Assembly: GCA_903857665.1 (NCBI GenBank)
Contig: CAIOFV010000136.1
Span: 30,737 to 94,736 of the forward strand
DNA: 64,000 nt
Origin: an uncultured Myxococcales bacterium
GTDB lineage: Bacteria; Myxococcota_A; UBA9042; DTJE01
Direction of reading: 5' to 3'
Made by a program: the position numbers and the translations under genes. The notes beneath the pieces are model-generated. The model saw nothing but the letters and a program-made list of their open reading frames with translations, searched no databases and was not told the DNA's origin. The stretch's first letter is position 1. Each line of letters opens with the position of its first letter. Positions 34,229-42,826 of this stretch are shown here, piece after piece.

Positions 34229-35212
34229 ATGAAGAAGGCAACCGGCGTGCGATGCGCGGGAATCGTGGCGGGCGTGATGGCGGCGGCGGCGATCGGGTGC
34301 GCGTCGGACTGGACCTCGGTTGCCGAGGACGTCCCGTACGCGGGGACCGATGCCTACGGCGACACGGGCGCGGTGGCGCTGCTGACGGGGATCCAGGCTC
34401 CGTCCAGCCTGCAGGTGGATCGGGGCACCGTGTTCTGGGTCACCCAGGACGGCCTGTGGTCGATGCCGGTGGCCGGCGCACAGCCCACCCGGATTTCGGA
34501 GTCGGTGAACTCGCACACGTTCGCGGTGGACCAGGACTTCGTGTACTGGGAGGACGACACGGACGCCCTCCTCCGTGCGCCGCGGTCCGGGGGTGCCTCC
34601 GTGCGGATCGTGTCGGACATCGGGTCCCTCCAGGACCTGGCCCTGTGGGCCGACACCGTCTACTGGTCGTCCGGGCCCCGGGTCATGCTGGTGTCGAAGT
34701 TCGCGACCGATGGACAGCCCCAGGAAGTGTCCACGGATCTCCCCGACTGGATCTCGGAGGGCATGGTGGTCGATGAGCACTTCGTATTCGCCGGGGTAGG
34801 GGGCGCGGTGTATCGCGCGGACCGGGCAGGTACGGGCGACTGGGCGGTGGTGGTCCCGAACGCCGGCCTGACGTCCAACGACCTGTTCAGCGACGGGACC
34901 GACCTGTTCCTGTCCTCTGGCGGCGTCGGCCTGGTGCGGCGGGCCTCGAAGGACGGGGCGGGGCTACGGGTATTCGAGGACCAGTCCTACACCATCGACA
35001 TGGCGTTCGACGCGGGCTGGGGATACTGGACGGGCTCGTACCCCTGCGCGTCGCGCATGTCGTTGCAGACCGGTGACACCCAGTTCCTGCGCATCGACAA
35101 CCTCTACTGCCACGAGGTGGCCGTGGACGATGCCTGGATCTACTGGACCGCGCAGGCTCAATCCGGCGACGTGCAGGGGATCTACCGGGCTCCCCTGACG
35201 AACTTCAAGTAG
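34229..35212 (+). CDS. Lipoprotein with beta-propeller-like repeats
   Basis: 327 residues from an ATG preceded by GGGAGGGAAGGG. The lipobox is AIGC at about residue 24. The mature part has six or seven loosely repeated units with the pattern 'DxxxVYWxxx' (GTVFWVTQDGLW, DFVYWEDDTDALLRAP, DTVYWSSGPRVML, AWIYWTAQAQ), which is the rhythm of YWTD/DUF5050-like propellers common in Myxococcota lipoproteins. A binding or scaffold role is likely; no catalytic residues are apparent. The 139-base gap to the convergent gene at 35352 contains an imperfect hairpin (GGGCAGGTC..GACCTTGCCC at 35252-35272) without a T-run. Confidence 0.65.
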   Translation: MKKATGVRCAGIVAGVMAAAAIGCASDWTSVAEDVPYAGTDAYGDTGAVALLTGIQAPSSLQVDRGTVFWVTQDGLWSMPVAGAQPTRISESVNSHTFAVDQDFVYWEDDTDALLRAPRSGGASVRIVSDIGSLQDLALWADTVYWSSGPRVMLVSKFATDGQPQEVSTDLPDWISEGMVVDEHFVFAGVGGAVYRADRAGTGDWAVVVPNAGLTSNDLFSDGTDLFLSSGGVGLVRRASKDGAGLRVFEDQSYTIDMAFDAGWGYWTGSYPCASRMSLQTGDTQFLRIDNLYCHEVAVDDAWIYWTAQAQSGDVQGIYRAPLTNFK

Positions 35213-35351
35213 TCCTCAAGGAATTGTTGATCAGTCGCTCACCACCACGATGGGCAGGTCAAGACCTTGCCCACTGCGTGGAAGTTGTAGGCCCGGGAAT
35301 CAGGCTGACGTCTGCGGCAGGCTGGCTTCGTCGGATGGATTGCGAAGAGAA

Positions 35352-35957
35352 CTACTTCTGTGCGGCCGGGAAGTCCGTCGCGTCGTCGAGTTCCTTGAAG
35401 GCCTTGTCGGCACGCTGAACGACGCCCTGACGGACGCCTTCGTCCAGTTGCTTCATCTGATTGATCTGGTCCTTGAAATTCTGGACGTCCAGCTTGACCA
35501 ATACCCAGAGGGTTCCAACGCCAGACATCCACGTCTTCGCCAGGGTCGTGCCCGACAGCGTGGTGTTCACGATCTGCTTGGCGGTGTTCGAAACGTTCTG
35601 TTCGTCTGCGGCGGCCTTGCCGAAGCTCTCGCCACCCGTGGTCGTCGCCTGGTAGTCCTTGTAGAGGGCCTTGACCTTGACCTCCAGGTTGCGCGCGAGA
35701 TCCGTGCGTGCACGGGCGATGGCGCCGTCCCGGGCCAGCGAAATGTTCCGGGTGCCGGTGAACGAGCCCACGCCGCAGATCGGTCCCTTCTCGCCAGCGA
35801 AGGCGGCGCAGCCCATCAGCACCCACTCGGGTGCACCGACCAGTTCCTTGGCGAGCGCGCCCTCGACGGGGAGCGGCTTCACCGCCTGCTGGGCGCCGCC
35901 ACATCCTGCAATGCCCACCAGAAATGCCAGTACCAGAGACTCCTGAATCCTGCTCAT
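35352..35957 (-). CDS. LPP20-family lipoprotein (FlgP-like)
   Basis: 201 residues with AAGGAG upstream. Lipobox IAGC near residue 19. The mature protein has the LPP20 pattern: PEWVLMGCAAF, then ICGVGSFTGTRNISLARDGAIARARTDLARNLEVKVKALYKDY, where the Ala/Arg-rich helix 'ARDxAxxRARxxLA' is diagnostic. The family includes Helicobacter Lpp20 and the Vibrio/Campylobacter flagellar outer-membrane protein FlgP. It is the last gene of the reverse run that starts with a FlgT-like gene. Between it and the upstream gene lie 212 bases holding a triplet repeat of GGTGCCGGC-type units (36105-36138), so it may also have its own promoter. Confidence 0.78.
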   Translation of the reverse strand: MSRIQESLVLAFLVGIAGCGGAQQAVKPLPVEGALAKELVGAPEWVLMGCAAFAGEKGPICGVGSFTGTRNISLARDGAIARARTDLARNLEVKVKALYKDYQATTTGGESFGKAAADEQNVSNTAKQIVNTTLSGTTLAKTWMSGVGTLWVLVKLDVQNFKDQINQMKQLDEGVRQGVVQRADKAFKELDDATDFPAAQK

Positions 35958-36104
35958 GTCCTTCTCCTTGAGGGATGTCCGGCTTACGCTTGGTGACGGG
36001 ATGCTATCCCTATCCGAGGTAGTTCGGCGGGGACAGGAAGCACGGCGTACGAAGCATCTTGAAGCAGAATATCCACTTCTGTCAAGGTATTACGCTACTC
36101 GAAA

Positions 36105-36138
36105 GTGCCGGCCTGAGGTGCCGGCCCGAGGTGCCGGC
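36105..36138. repeat. Short tandem repeat
   Basis: Three imperfect 12-13-bp units around the core GTGCCGGC, in the gap between the LPP20 gene and the gene upstream of it. The rest of the gap (35958-36169) shows no gene. Confidence 0.5.
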
Positions 36139-36169
36139 AAGTCATCCTTCGCCGGGTCGGCGAGACCCT

Positions 36170-37528
36170 TCAGGTGTGTTGTTCGATGGACGCCGCGATC
36201 CATTCCATCAGAAGCGTCGTGACGGCGCCCCGGGTCGCCTGGTTGCGAGCGTCTTCGAAGGAAGGCGCGCTGACCGGGAGGCTTCGGAAGCGGGAATCCG
36301 GGAACTGCCAGGACCAAAGCGTCTGGCCGGTCGCGTCAGCGAGACGCACCGAAGCCTCCAGGATGGCTCGATGCAGACTCCCCGCGGGGTCGTCGCGAAC
36401 TCGAATCTCCACGTTCAGGACGTAGTCCGGGTGGCTCTTTCCCCGGGCAATCTGGAAGCCTCGACGTTCGAGAACGGTTGCCAGGGCGTTTGTCCAGACT
36501 CCCGCGGCATCCGCTCCAGTTCCGGCGGGTGTTATCGACAGTGCCATGGTTCCCGGACGTGCCAGGATTTCCACTCGCCTGGACACCGGGGTGATCACTC
36601 CTAGCGTCGCAACGAGAGGCGAGCCGGGTCGTGCCTCCACGACGTAGCGCGGTGCGTGACCCTTGAACGACAGGATCGTCGCAAGGACACGGCCGTCGTC
36701 GCCGGTGCGCGGTGTTCCGACGAACTGCACGTCGCCCTCGACGCTGCGAAGGCCGATCGTCAGTCCTGCGGCGGGTACTCCCTTGGATCGTTCCGCCTTG
36801 AAGCCGAGGGGTTGAGCCATGAGTTCTCGCCGAAGGCCCTCGATGCGTTCGACGTCAGGCACGATCTTGAGTTCGGCCAGAAGGGACTCTGCCGCATTCC
36901 GTAACTGCTCGCGGCACTCTCGCAGGCGAGCCGACACTTCCGTGGGAACTCCATCGATGCCGTCGAGCACGCTGCCGGCGTTCGTCGCTTCGGCCAGCGC
37001 GCGAGAGGCTCCATCGAAGTTTCCTCCATCGGCCAGTCGAGCAGAGCGCTCGCTCGCCCCCGCGATTTCCGAGCACGCCTCTTCTGCCAGGCCGTCCATG
37101 TAGTCCAGGTGGTCCTGCTTGGAGAAGGCGACGAGCACCCAGGCCGACCAGTGACAGGCGCCGTCCCGACCGCAGTCCTTCTGTGATTCATATCGGTCCG
37201 TGCGAACACGCACCAGGACTTTGGACACCGCACGAATGCGCCGATCGATCGACTCGGAGGAGTCCTCGCGTCCTTGCTTCACCTGAAGGACCGACTGCTC
37301 GAGGAGTTCCCCCTCGACGCGTACCCCGAGAGAGTGGGCGATTTCCAGCAGCGCGGAACTCGTGGCCGCCTGTCGAGCCAGGTCTTCGGTTGCCAGGGCC
37401 GAGGCCGTCCCAAGGAACCTTCCCTCCGGGAGTGTTCCCGCGGCCCATTTTGGCGGTCCGGATTCCCGCGCGGCAGCCTGGCCTGCCAGTCCGAGGAGCA
37501 GAATGGCGGTCACGGAAGCTGCACGCAT
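36170..37528 (-). CDS. Exported protein with LPP20-like N-terminal domain, unknown function
   Basis: 452 residues from the ATG at 37528 (GGAGGG upstream). Signal peptide ending QAAARE. Residues about 25-140 resemble LPP20/FlgT-type domains: GRFLGTASALATEDLARQAATSSALLEIAHSLGV contains the Ala-rich helix of that group. A 'WSAWVLVAFSKQDHLDYMD' stretch then matches the core strand of the fold (residues about 125-145). The middle part is helical (residues 150-240). The C-terminal 150 residues contain strands such as DYVLNVEIRVRDDP, similar in feel to periplasmic scaffold domains seen with FlgT. No catalytic motif. It follows the gene at 37576 by 47 bases in the same operon. Confidence 0.62.
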   Translation of the reverse strand: MRAASVTAILLLGLAGQAAARESGPPKWAAGTLPEGRFLGTASALATEDLARQAATSSALLEIAHSLGVRVEGELLEQSVLQVKQGREDSSESIDRRIRAVSKVLVRVRTDRYESQKDCGRDGACHWSAWVLVAFSKQDHLDYMDGLAEEACSEIAGASERSARLADGGNFDGASRALAEATNAGSVLDGIDGVPTEVSARLRECREQLRNAAESLLAELKIVPDVERIEGLRRELMAQPLGFKAERSKGVPAAGLTIGLRSVEGDVQFVGTPRTGDDGRVLATILSFKGHAPRYVVEARPGSPLVATLGVITPVSRRVEILARPGTMALSITPAGTGADAAGVWTNALATVLERRGFQIARGKSHPDYVLNVEIRVRDDPAGSLHRAILEASVRLADATGQTLWSWQFPDSRFRSLPVSAPSFEDARNQATRGAVTTLLMEWIAASIEQHT

Positions 37529-37575
37529 GAACCCTCCTACGGCAACGCCGCCCGAAGCACGGGGGTGCCGTTCGA

Positions 37576-38970
37576 TCAATGCATCCCGCCCGGCGCCGCG
37601 GCAGCCTTGGCCGCGATGCTCCTGGCCAGGTCGGACACCGACTCCTGGGCGGCCACCAGGAACAGGTCCCGCGCATCCACTTCCTTGCCGGGGAGTATGC
37701 GTGACAGTGTCACGCCCTTGCCTGCAAGCACCCCGGACACGTCGATCCTGTCCGTGATCGTCGGTTCAAGTTCCGCGCTCCACTCCAGGTGATAGACCTT
37801 GGCGGCCGTCACGACCCCGAATGCCTCCTCCGCCTCGATGTCATTCGCCCGCGTCGGCTTGCGCTGGATGCTCGCGATCGTCGCGTTGATCCCGAATGAC
37901 GGCAGCACCCGCTCCATTCGTATCTCTACCGCACTGGTCGATACGATCGCCATCTGCCGGAAGCGGTCCAGCGCTCGTCGGTCCCAGACGACGTCGATGG
38001 GGGGGATCATGTGCAGTGCCCCGCCTGCCGCGAGCCTGCCGTGGAGCTGGAGCATCAGGAATGCTCCATCCTGCTGAAGATCACCCGCCTTCTCGTCCGT
38101 CACGAACTTCTGGATCATGTAGGTCGGCACGCCGGGAGCGTCCTTCCGGTTCAGGATCGTGAAGATCCGGGCGCCGGGCATGACCTTGGTGTCCACAGGC
38201 GCGGACAAGGTCAGGACGCCGTCGGTCGCGGACGTGACCCGCAGCTCGCAGGGGCTGACGGGACTGCCGCTCCGCGTGCACGCCGGTTCGAGCACATGGA
38301 AATTCTGACCGGGACCGATCGACGCCGGACGTTGAAGGCGCATTCGAAGCGCCCCCTTTCCCGCGTCGATGGTCCCGGTCACGAAGTCCGGGTCGAACTC
38401 GCGCCCAGCCGTCCGGATCAGATCTGGAAGCATCTCGGCGAGGGTCCGGTCCAGGAGGCCCACGCGCTCCTCCTGGGACAGACCCGGTGCCGGAGTCTGA
38501 AGGGATTTGTACCCCGTCCTCATCGCCGAGTAGTAGATGCTTCGGGTCTGGACATTGAAGAACTCCAGGGACCAGGTCAGCCAGGCCGTGTGGCGGTGTA
38601 TCCCGAGGGCATTGAATGCCGTGTGGGTGATTTCGGCCCGCGATATCACCACGGCGACGAAGATGACGTTGCCTTCGGAGGCGTCGTCGCCATGGAAGGT
38701 GTCGTTGCGATCGACGAAGGACCATCCGGGGACGGCCCGCAGCAGATCGCCGGCCTGCGTCTCCAGATCCCCGAGGTCGCGCCCCGCGAATGCCGGGTCG
38801 ATGGCCCGTCCGCTTCCCCCGTTCGGCAGCACCCCGACGAACACCATGCGGCAGGATCGGTAGTCATCCGGGGGGGCTCCGGGAGTTCCAGCGCCTGCCG
38901 ACGCAAGGATTGGCGCAGTCGCCAGGAACAGGGACAGCGATGCGCACATCGACAGCCTGGAACACGTCAT
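37576..38970 (-). CDS. Exported protein of unknown function in the FlgT/LPP20-like operon
   Basis: 464 residues from the ATG at 38970; an ATG three codons upstream overlaps the GAGG site, so the inner start is preferred. Signal peptide ends near ILASAGA. I do not recognise the family. The body is mostly beta-strand-like, with VIFVAVVISRAEIT and AWLTWSLEFFNVQTRSIYYSAM early and DARDLFLVAAQESVSDLARSIAAKAAAA at the end. The central part GQNFHVLEPACTRSGSP..ARIFTILNRKD resembles small strand-rich FlgT-M/C-like modules only by style. Two Cys pairs could form disulfides. The preceding gene stops 37 bases upstream. Confidence 0.6.
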   Translation of the reverse strand: MTCSRLSMCASLSLFLATAPILASAGAGTPGAPPDDYRSCRMVFVGVLPNGGSGRAIDPAFAGRDLGDLETQAGDLLRAVPGWSFVDRNDTFHGDDASEGNVIFVAVVISRAEITHTAFNALGIHRHTAWLTWSLEFFNVQTRSIYYSAMRTGYKSLQTPAPGLSQEERVGLLDRTLAEMLPDLIRTAGREFDPDFVTGTIDAGKGALRMRLQRPASIGPGQNFHVLEPACTRSGSPVSPCELRVTSATDGVLTLSAPVDTKVMPGARIFTILNRKDAPGVPTYMIQKFVTDEKAGDLQQDGAFLMLQLHGRLAAGGALHMIPPIDVVWDRRALDRFRQMAIVSTSAVEIRMERVLPSFGINATIASIQRKPTRANDIEAEEAFGVVTAAKVYHLEWSAELEPTITDRIDVSGVLAGKGVTLSRILPGKEVDARDLFLVAAQESVSDLARSIAAKAAAAPGGMH

Positions 38971-39007
38971 CGACGACATCCTCGAAGGAGTGGGAGATCG
39001 GAAGCGA

Positions 39008-39694
39008 CTAGATCGGCAGGCCCTTCTGGAGTTCGGGCGACAGCTTCATGTCCTGGACCAGGCTCTTCGTCTCGGCCGCTGTCATGTCCGGAAGCCCCTG
39101 CTTCTTGGCGAAGCCGCCGATGGCCTTGTTCCCGGCGTCAACGTTCTTGGCCGTGGCCACCAGGTTCTTGCCGGCGTTGATCGCCGGAAGGAGGCTGGTC
39201 GCGCAGACCTTGTTGCCGCTGATGGCCTGGGTGGCCTGGAGGGCGATCGGCACCGCGATCAGCGAAGCGACCGTGATGAACAGGTTCGCCTTCGTGGCGC
39301 TCTTCCGGGCCTGGCCGATGAGAGCCTTTCCCGCGTCGTCGAGCACCTTGGCGCTCTTGTCGAAGTCGTCGAGGGCCTTCTGCGTGCCGGCGACCGACTC
39401 GGCTGCCGCCTTCTGCGCGTCCTTGGGGCCCTTGTCAGCCTTCAGATCCTTGGTCTGCGACCGGATCTTTTCGGCGTCGGCCTTGTTTCCGGTGGCCTCG
39501 AGGGCATTCGCCCGGCACTCCTCGGCTGCGAGGTAGGAATTGAAGAACATCTCGTTCATCTGCTTGAACAGGACGCCGACGCCCTTGTCGTCGCCGCACG
39601 TCATGCCCCCGCCAAGACCGCCGAACTGCGCGTGCGCGGTTCCTGCCAGACCCAGCACCACCGTGGCCAGAACCGCACTCAACAGGATCCTCAT
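39008..39694 (-). CDS. Small exported helical protein, unknown
   Basis: 228 residues, GGAGG six bases before the ATG. Signal peptide ends at GTAHAQ. The mature part begins with a Gly-rich stretch (FGGLGGGMTCGDDKG). It is then mainly charged alpha-helix: residues 60-130 are Lys/Asp/Ala-rich and could form coiled coil. One hydrophobic stretch, ANLFITVASLIAVPIALQA, may be a membrane or packing helix. No family recognised. It sits 14 bases after the FlgT-like gene, so the two are almost certainly co-expressed. Confidence 0.6.
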   Translation of the reverse strand: MRILLSAVLATVVLGLAGTAHAQFGGLGGGMTCGDDKGVGVLFKQMNEMFFNSYLAAEECRANALEATGNKADAEKIRSQTKDLKADKGPKDAQKAAAESVAGTQKALDDFDKSAKVLDDAGKALIGQARKSATKANLFITVASLIAVPIALQATQAISGNKVCATSLLPAINAGKNLVATAKNVDAGNKAIGGFAKKQGLPDMTAAETKSLVQDMKLSPELQKGLPI

Positions 39695-39708
39695 CAGGCA
39701 CCTCCGAA

Positions 39709-40857
39709 CTACGGCTGGAACAGAACGTGGACGGTCGACGTCGATTCGTCCACGTCAGAAACCTGGGTGTTGGACATGGGCCCGGACTCGAGGATCTCCT
39801 TCAGGCCGTCCACGAACCCGAAGAGGTCGCCCTTGAAGGCCATCCGGGCGGTCGCGGTGTTCGGACGAGCGCCCTGGCCGCGCACCACCGCGCCCCGGCA
39901 TTTCGAGCAGGCCAGCAGGACCTTGTCGTAGAAGAGCTTGCCGTCCTTCGAGAACCACGTCAGGCCGCTGACCTCGACCTGGACCTGGAGCATTTCGTTC
40001 CAGCGCGAAACCATCTGGTCGATGATGCGGGGCCCCAGTACCTTGGCTGCCTTGACCGCGGCGTTGGTGATTGCGATGTTGGCCTCGACCCCGCGCCCTT
40101 CGAAGGCGTCGGTGGTCGTCGCAACCACCTGTGCGGAACCGAGATCAACGACCCGCAGGCCGGCTACGGTCAGCGTGGCCGCCGCGGATCCTTCGATCTG
40201 GCCCGCCTTGGCTGCCGTCGTGCCTGTCACGAGGAAGTCGACCTCCCGGAGTATCGCCTGATCCGACTGCATGGCGTCGACGTCCTCGGGCGAAAGTTCT
40301 CCCGCATCCAGCTTCCTGCGAAGTCTCTCCCCGACCAGTTTCGCCAGGACCTGCGGTTCCTTGATGTCGAAAAGCCCGCGGGCGTTGAACTCCTCGGCGA
40401 TCGCGTGGGACAGGATCCCGGTCGGATCGGCCAGAATCACCACGACGCGCGGTTTCACCGCACCGCCGCTCTTCTTCGAAAGGAGTTTGTTCACGTCGTC
40501 GACAAGGCGGCGCTCGTTCAGTTTGACGCTCAACTGCACCTGATAGAGGCCGTTCGCCTCGCCTTCAGACCGCGTGAATTCAGCCAGGATGTAATCTCCG
40601 GCATGTTCCAGGATTCGAGGGCGGAGGGTGGACGCGACCGCCTCGTCTTCGACTGCAGTCTTCATGTACCGGGAGAGCACGTTCTTGACTGCGTTCCATC
40701 GCGCTGCGGCAATGGCAGCCTCGCGCGACGCCACCTTGTCACCGTTCTGAATCGTAGCCGTTCCGCCAACTTGAACCATGGCTTCCTGGCTCAAGGCGGG
40801 GAAGGAGAGTTCCAGAAGACAGACGACAAGAACCCCCGCAATCAAATGACGAGTCAT
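39709..40857 (-). CDS. FlgT-like exported protein
   Basis: 382 residues from the ATG at 40857, with GGGAG upstream; the longer frame starts inside the promoter. Signal peptide ends at FPALSQE. The N-terminal block AMVQVGGTATIQNGDKVASREAAIAAARWNAV matches the FlgT N-terminal domain (extra-membrane 'V.G.A.I.....AR..A...A...A'). A middle domain (VVVILADPTGI..AEEFNARGLFDI, then VDFLVTGTTAAKAGQI) fits the FlgT-M/LpoB-like TolB-N type fold. The C-terminal domain is about 110 residues with a CSKC pair. FlgT stabilises the outer-membrane H ring of Vibrio flagella; no flagellar genes lie nearby, so another envelope job is likely. It is the first gene of the operon. Confidence 0.72.
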   Translation of the reverse strand: MTRHLIAGVLVVCLLELSFPALSQEAMVQVGGTATIQNGDKVASREAAIAAARWNAVKNVLSRYMKTAVEDEAVASTLRPRILEHAGDYILAEFTRSEGEANGLYQVQLSVKLNERRLVDDVNKLLSKKSGGAVKPRVVVILADPTGILSHAIAEEFNARGLFDIKEPQVLAKLVGERLRRKLDAGELSPEDVDAMQSDQAILREVDFLVTGTTAAKAGQIEGSAAATLTVAGLRVVDLGSAQVVATTTDAFEGRGVEANIAITNAAVKAAKVLGPRIIDQMVSRWNEMLQVQVEVSGLTWFSKDGKLFYDKVLLACSKCRGAVVRGQGARPNTATARMAFKGDLFGFVDGLKEILESGPMSNTQVSDVDESTSTVHVLFQP

Positions 40858-40884
40858 TCTTTGACGTCTCCCAGGATGTGCCGC

Positions 40885-40947
40885 ATGGTCGGCCTTTGCA
40901 GAAGGGTCTGTCAAGGGAAATCCCTGCGAATTTCTTTGAATTTCTTT
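40885..40947 (-). promoter_or_regulatory. Likely promoter of the FlgT-like operon with AT-rich upstream repeat
   Basis: On the reverse strand a perfect TTGACA (40914-40909) stands 18 bases before GACCAT (40890-40885). Upstream are two exact 10-bp repeats AAAGAAATTC (40947-40928), so A-tracts recur once per helical turn. AGGGAAATCCCT (40914-40925) is a small palindrome touching the -35 box. The remainder of 40858-41044 has no gene. Confidence 0.55.
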
Positions 40948-41044
40948 GAATTCGCGATTTCGAATCGGTCCGGATCTCTCGGGGACCGGAGCGATGGTGA
41001 TCCGGGGAGCGAGTTGAGCCTTGGAACTTCTAGTCAGGCTCTTG

Positions 41045-41675
41045 TCACGCTCCCTTCGGTGCGGAGATCGTCAGTTTGATCACCACCTCGTCGCGGATCA
41101 GGTCGTCGGGCATGCCGGGGTAGACCAGGCCGAAATCCTTGCGGTTGATGCTGAACTCGCTGTTCGCCTTGAGGTCACGATCGGTCAGCACCACGCTGGT
41201 CGGGAAGGAGATCGCCTTGGTCACGCCGTGCAGCGTCAGGTTGCCCGTGACTGTGAACGTGTTCGGCGTGCCGGCGGGGGCGATGCCGGTGGACGTGAAG
41301 GTGGCCTTCGGGAACTGCCCCACGTCGAAGAAGTCCGGCGACTTCAAGTGGCCCCGCCAGCTTCTCGGGCTCGATCGCCAGCGACGCGGTGTCGATGGTG
41401 ATTTCGATCCGCGCGTTTTCAACCTTGCTTTCGGGGATGTTCGCCGAACCGGTGAACTGGGCGAAGGAACCCTCGTGCTTCCCGGTGACCTTCGAACCCA
41501 CGAACTCGATCTTCGAGGACGCGGGGGCGATGGCGTACAGGGTCGGGAGGCCCGCCGGGGCGGCCTGGATCGCCGCGGGTGCCGCCACGGTGGCCTTGGG
41601 CTTGTCCTTGGCCGGGTTGGCGCAGGCGACCAGGCTCAGGGCCAGGATCGCGAACCCGATGCTGTTGTGCTTCAT
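41045..41675 (-). pseudogene. YceI-family lipoprotein gene with one-base frameshift
   Basis: The start at 41675 has GGAGG upstream. The first 110 or so residues give a lipoprotein signal (lipobox LVAC) and the YceI opening: YAIAPASSKIEFVGSKVTGKHEG and IEITIDTASLAIE. At about 41352-41355 the frame breaks. Removing one G from the GGGG run (reverse strand) turns AGPLEVA into AGHLKSPDFFDVGQFPKATF, which is exactly the conserved YceI continuation, and the frame then runs to the TGA at 41045. YceI proteins bind polyisoprenoids in the periplasm. Both halves look well conserved with no other damage. A recent mutation or a homopolymer error is therefore more likely than an old pseudogene. Confidence 0.85.
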
Positions 41676-41787
41676 GATGTCGTCCTCCAAAGGGGGGAAC
41701 GTCCCCCCGGGGTGCCACAGTTCACGTTGCGATACTCTTGGGTTCCGGGTTGACGCAGTCAAGGGTCCGGGGGGGCGCCGAGGGGGA

Positions 41788-42804
41788 TCAATCGTCCGGA
41801 TATCCGTCGGGGTTCTGGCGCTGCCAGCGCCACGCGTCCACGCACATGCGGTCCAGGTCCCGGGTGGCGTGCCAGTGCAGTTCGCGGTTGGCCAGCGTCG
41901 GGTCGGCGTAGCAGGTGGCGGCATCGCCGGGACGGCGATCGACGATCGTAAAGGGGATCGGGCGACCGGACGCCGCGCCGAAGGCACGAACGACGTCCAG
42001 CACGGATGCGCCACGACCGCTGCCCAGGTTGTACGGGATGATGCCCGGGCGATCGGCCAGGCGTTCCAGCGCCTTCAGGTGCCCTTCGGCGAGGTCCATG
42101 ACGTGGATGTAGTCGCGCACGCCGGTGCCGTCGGGCGTCGGGTAGTCGCCGCCGAACACCCGCACGCCGGGCAGGCGCCCCACGGCGACCTGGGCGACGT
42201 AGGGCAGCAGGTTGTTCGGGATGCCGCGCGGGTCCTCGCCGATCAAGCCGCTTTCGTGGGCGCCCACCGGGTTGAAGTAGCGCAGCAGCAGCACGTTCCA
42301 CGACGGGTCCGCGTGGTGCAGGTCCCGCAGCATGTCCTCGATGACCAGTTTGGTGCGCCCGTACGGGTTCACGGCCGACAGCGGGAAGCCTTCGGTGATG
42401 GGCACGGTGTGCGGGTCGCCGTAGACCGTGGCCGACGAGGAAAACACCAGGTCCTTGACGCCCGATTCGGCCATCACCTGCAGCAGGACGATCGTGCCGG
42501 ACAGGTTGTTGTGGAAATACCGCAGCGGCTGGGCCACCGATTCGCCCACGGCCTTCAGCCCGGCGAAATGGATGACCGCGTCGAACGTGTCGCCTGCGAA
42601 CACGGACCGCAGCGCGTCGCGGTCCAGCAGATCGACGCAGTGGAACGCCAGCGGGCGGCCCGCGATCCGCTGCACGCGGCGCAGGGCCTCGGGCTTGCTG
42701 TTGCAGAGGTTGTCCACGACCACGACGTCGTGGCCCGCCTGCAGCAGGCACACGCACGTATGGCTGCCGATGTACCCGGCGCCGCCGGTGACCAGGACCT
42801 TCAC
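41788..42804 (-). CDS. galE: UDP-glucose 4-epimerase
   Basis: 338 residues from a GTG with GGAGG upstream, the usual GalE length. Landmarks in order: NAD motif [44 protein letters not shown] with the catalytic Ser, NPYGRTK with Tyr and Lys, [20 protein letters not shown], and [14 protein letters not shown]. It interconverts UDP-glucose and UDP-galactose (perhaps also the N-acetyl forms) in the cytoplasm, supplying sugars for surface polymers. The esterase-like gene upstream ends 22 bases before its start, so they may share a transcript. Confidence 0.96.
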   Translation of the reverse strand: MKVLVTGGAGYIGSHTCVCLLQAGHDVVVVDNLCNSKPEALRRVQRIAGRPLAFHCVDLLDRDALRSVFAGDTFDAVIHFAGLKAVGESVAQPLRYFHNNLSGTIVLLQVMAESGVKDLVFSSSATVYGDPHTVPITEGFPLSAVNPYGRTKLVIEDMLRDLHHADPSWNVLLLRYFNPVGAHESGLIGEDPRGIPNNLLPYVAQVAVGRLPGVRVFGGDYPTPDGTGVRDYIHVMDLAEGHLKALERLADRPGIIPYNLGSGRGASVLDVVRAFGAASGRPIPFTIVDRRPGDAATCYADPTLANRELHWHATRDLDRMCVDAWRWQRQNPDGYPDD

Positions 42805-42826
42805 GTGATTCCTCCGTGCGATGGGG

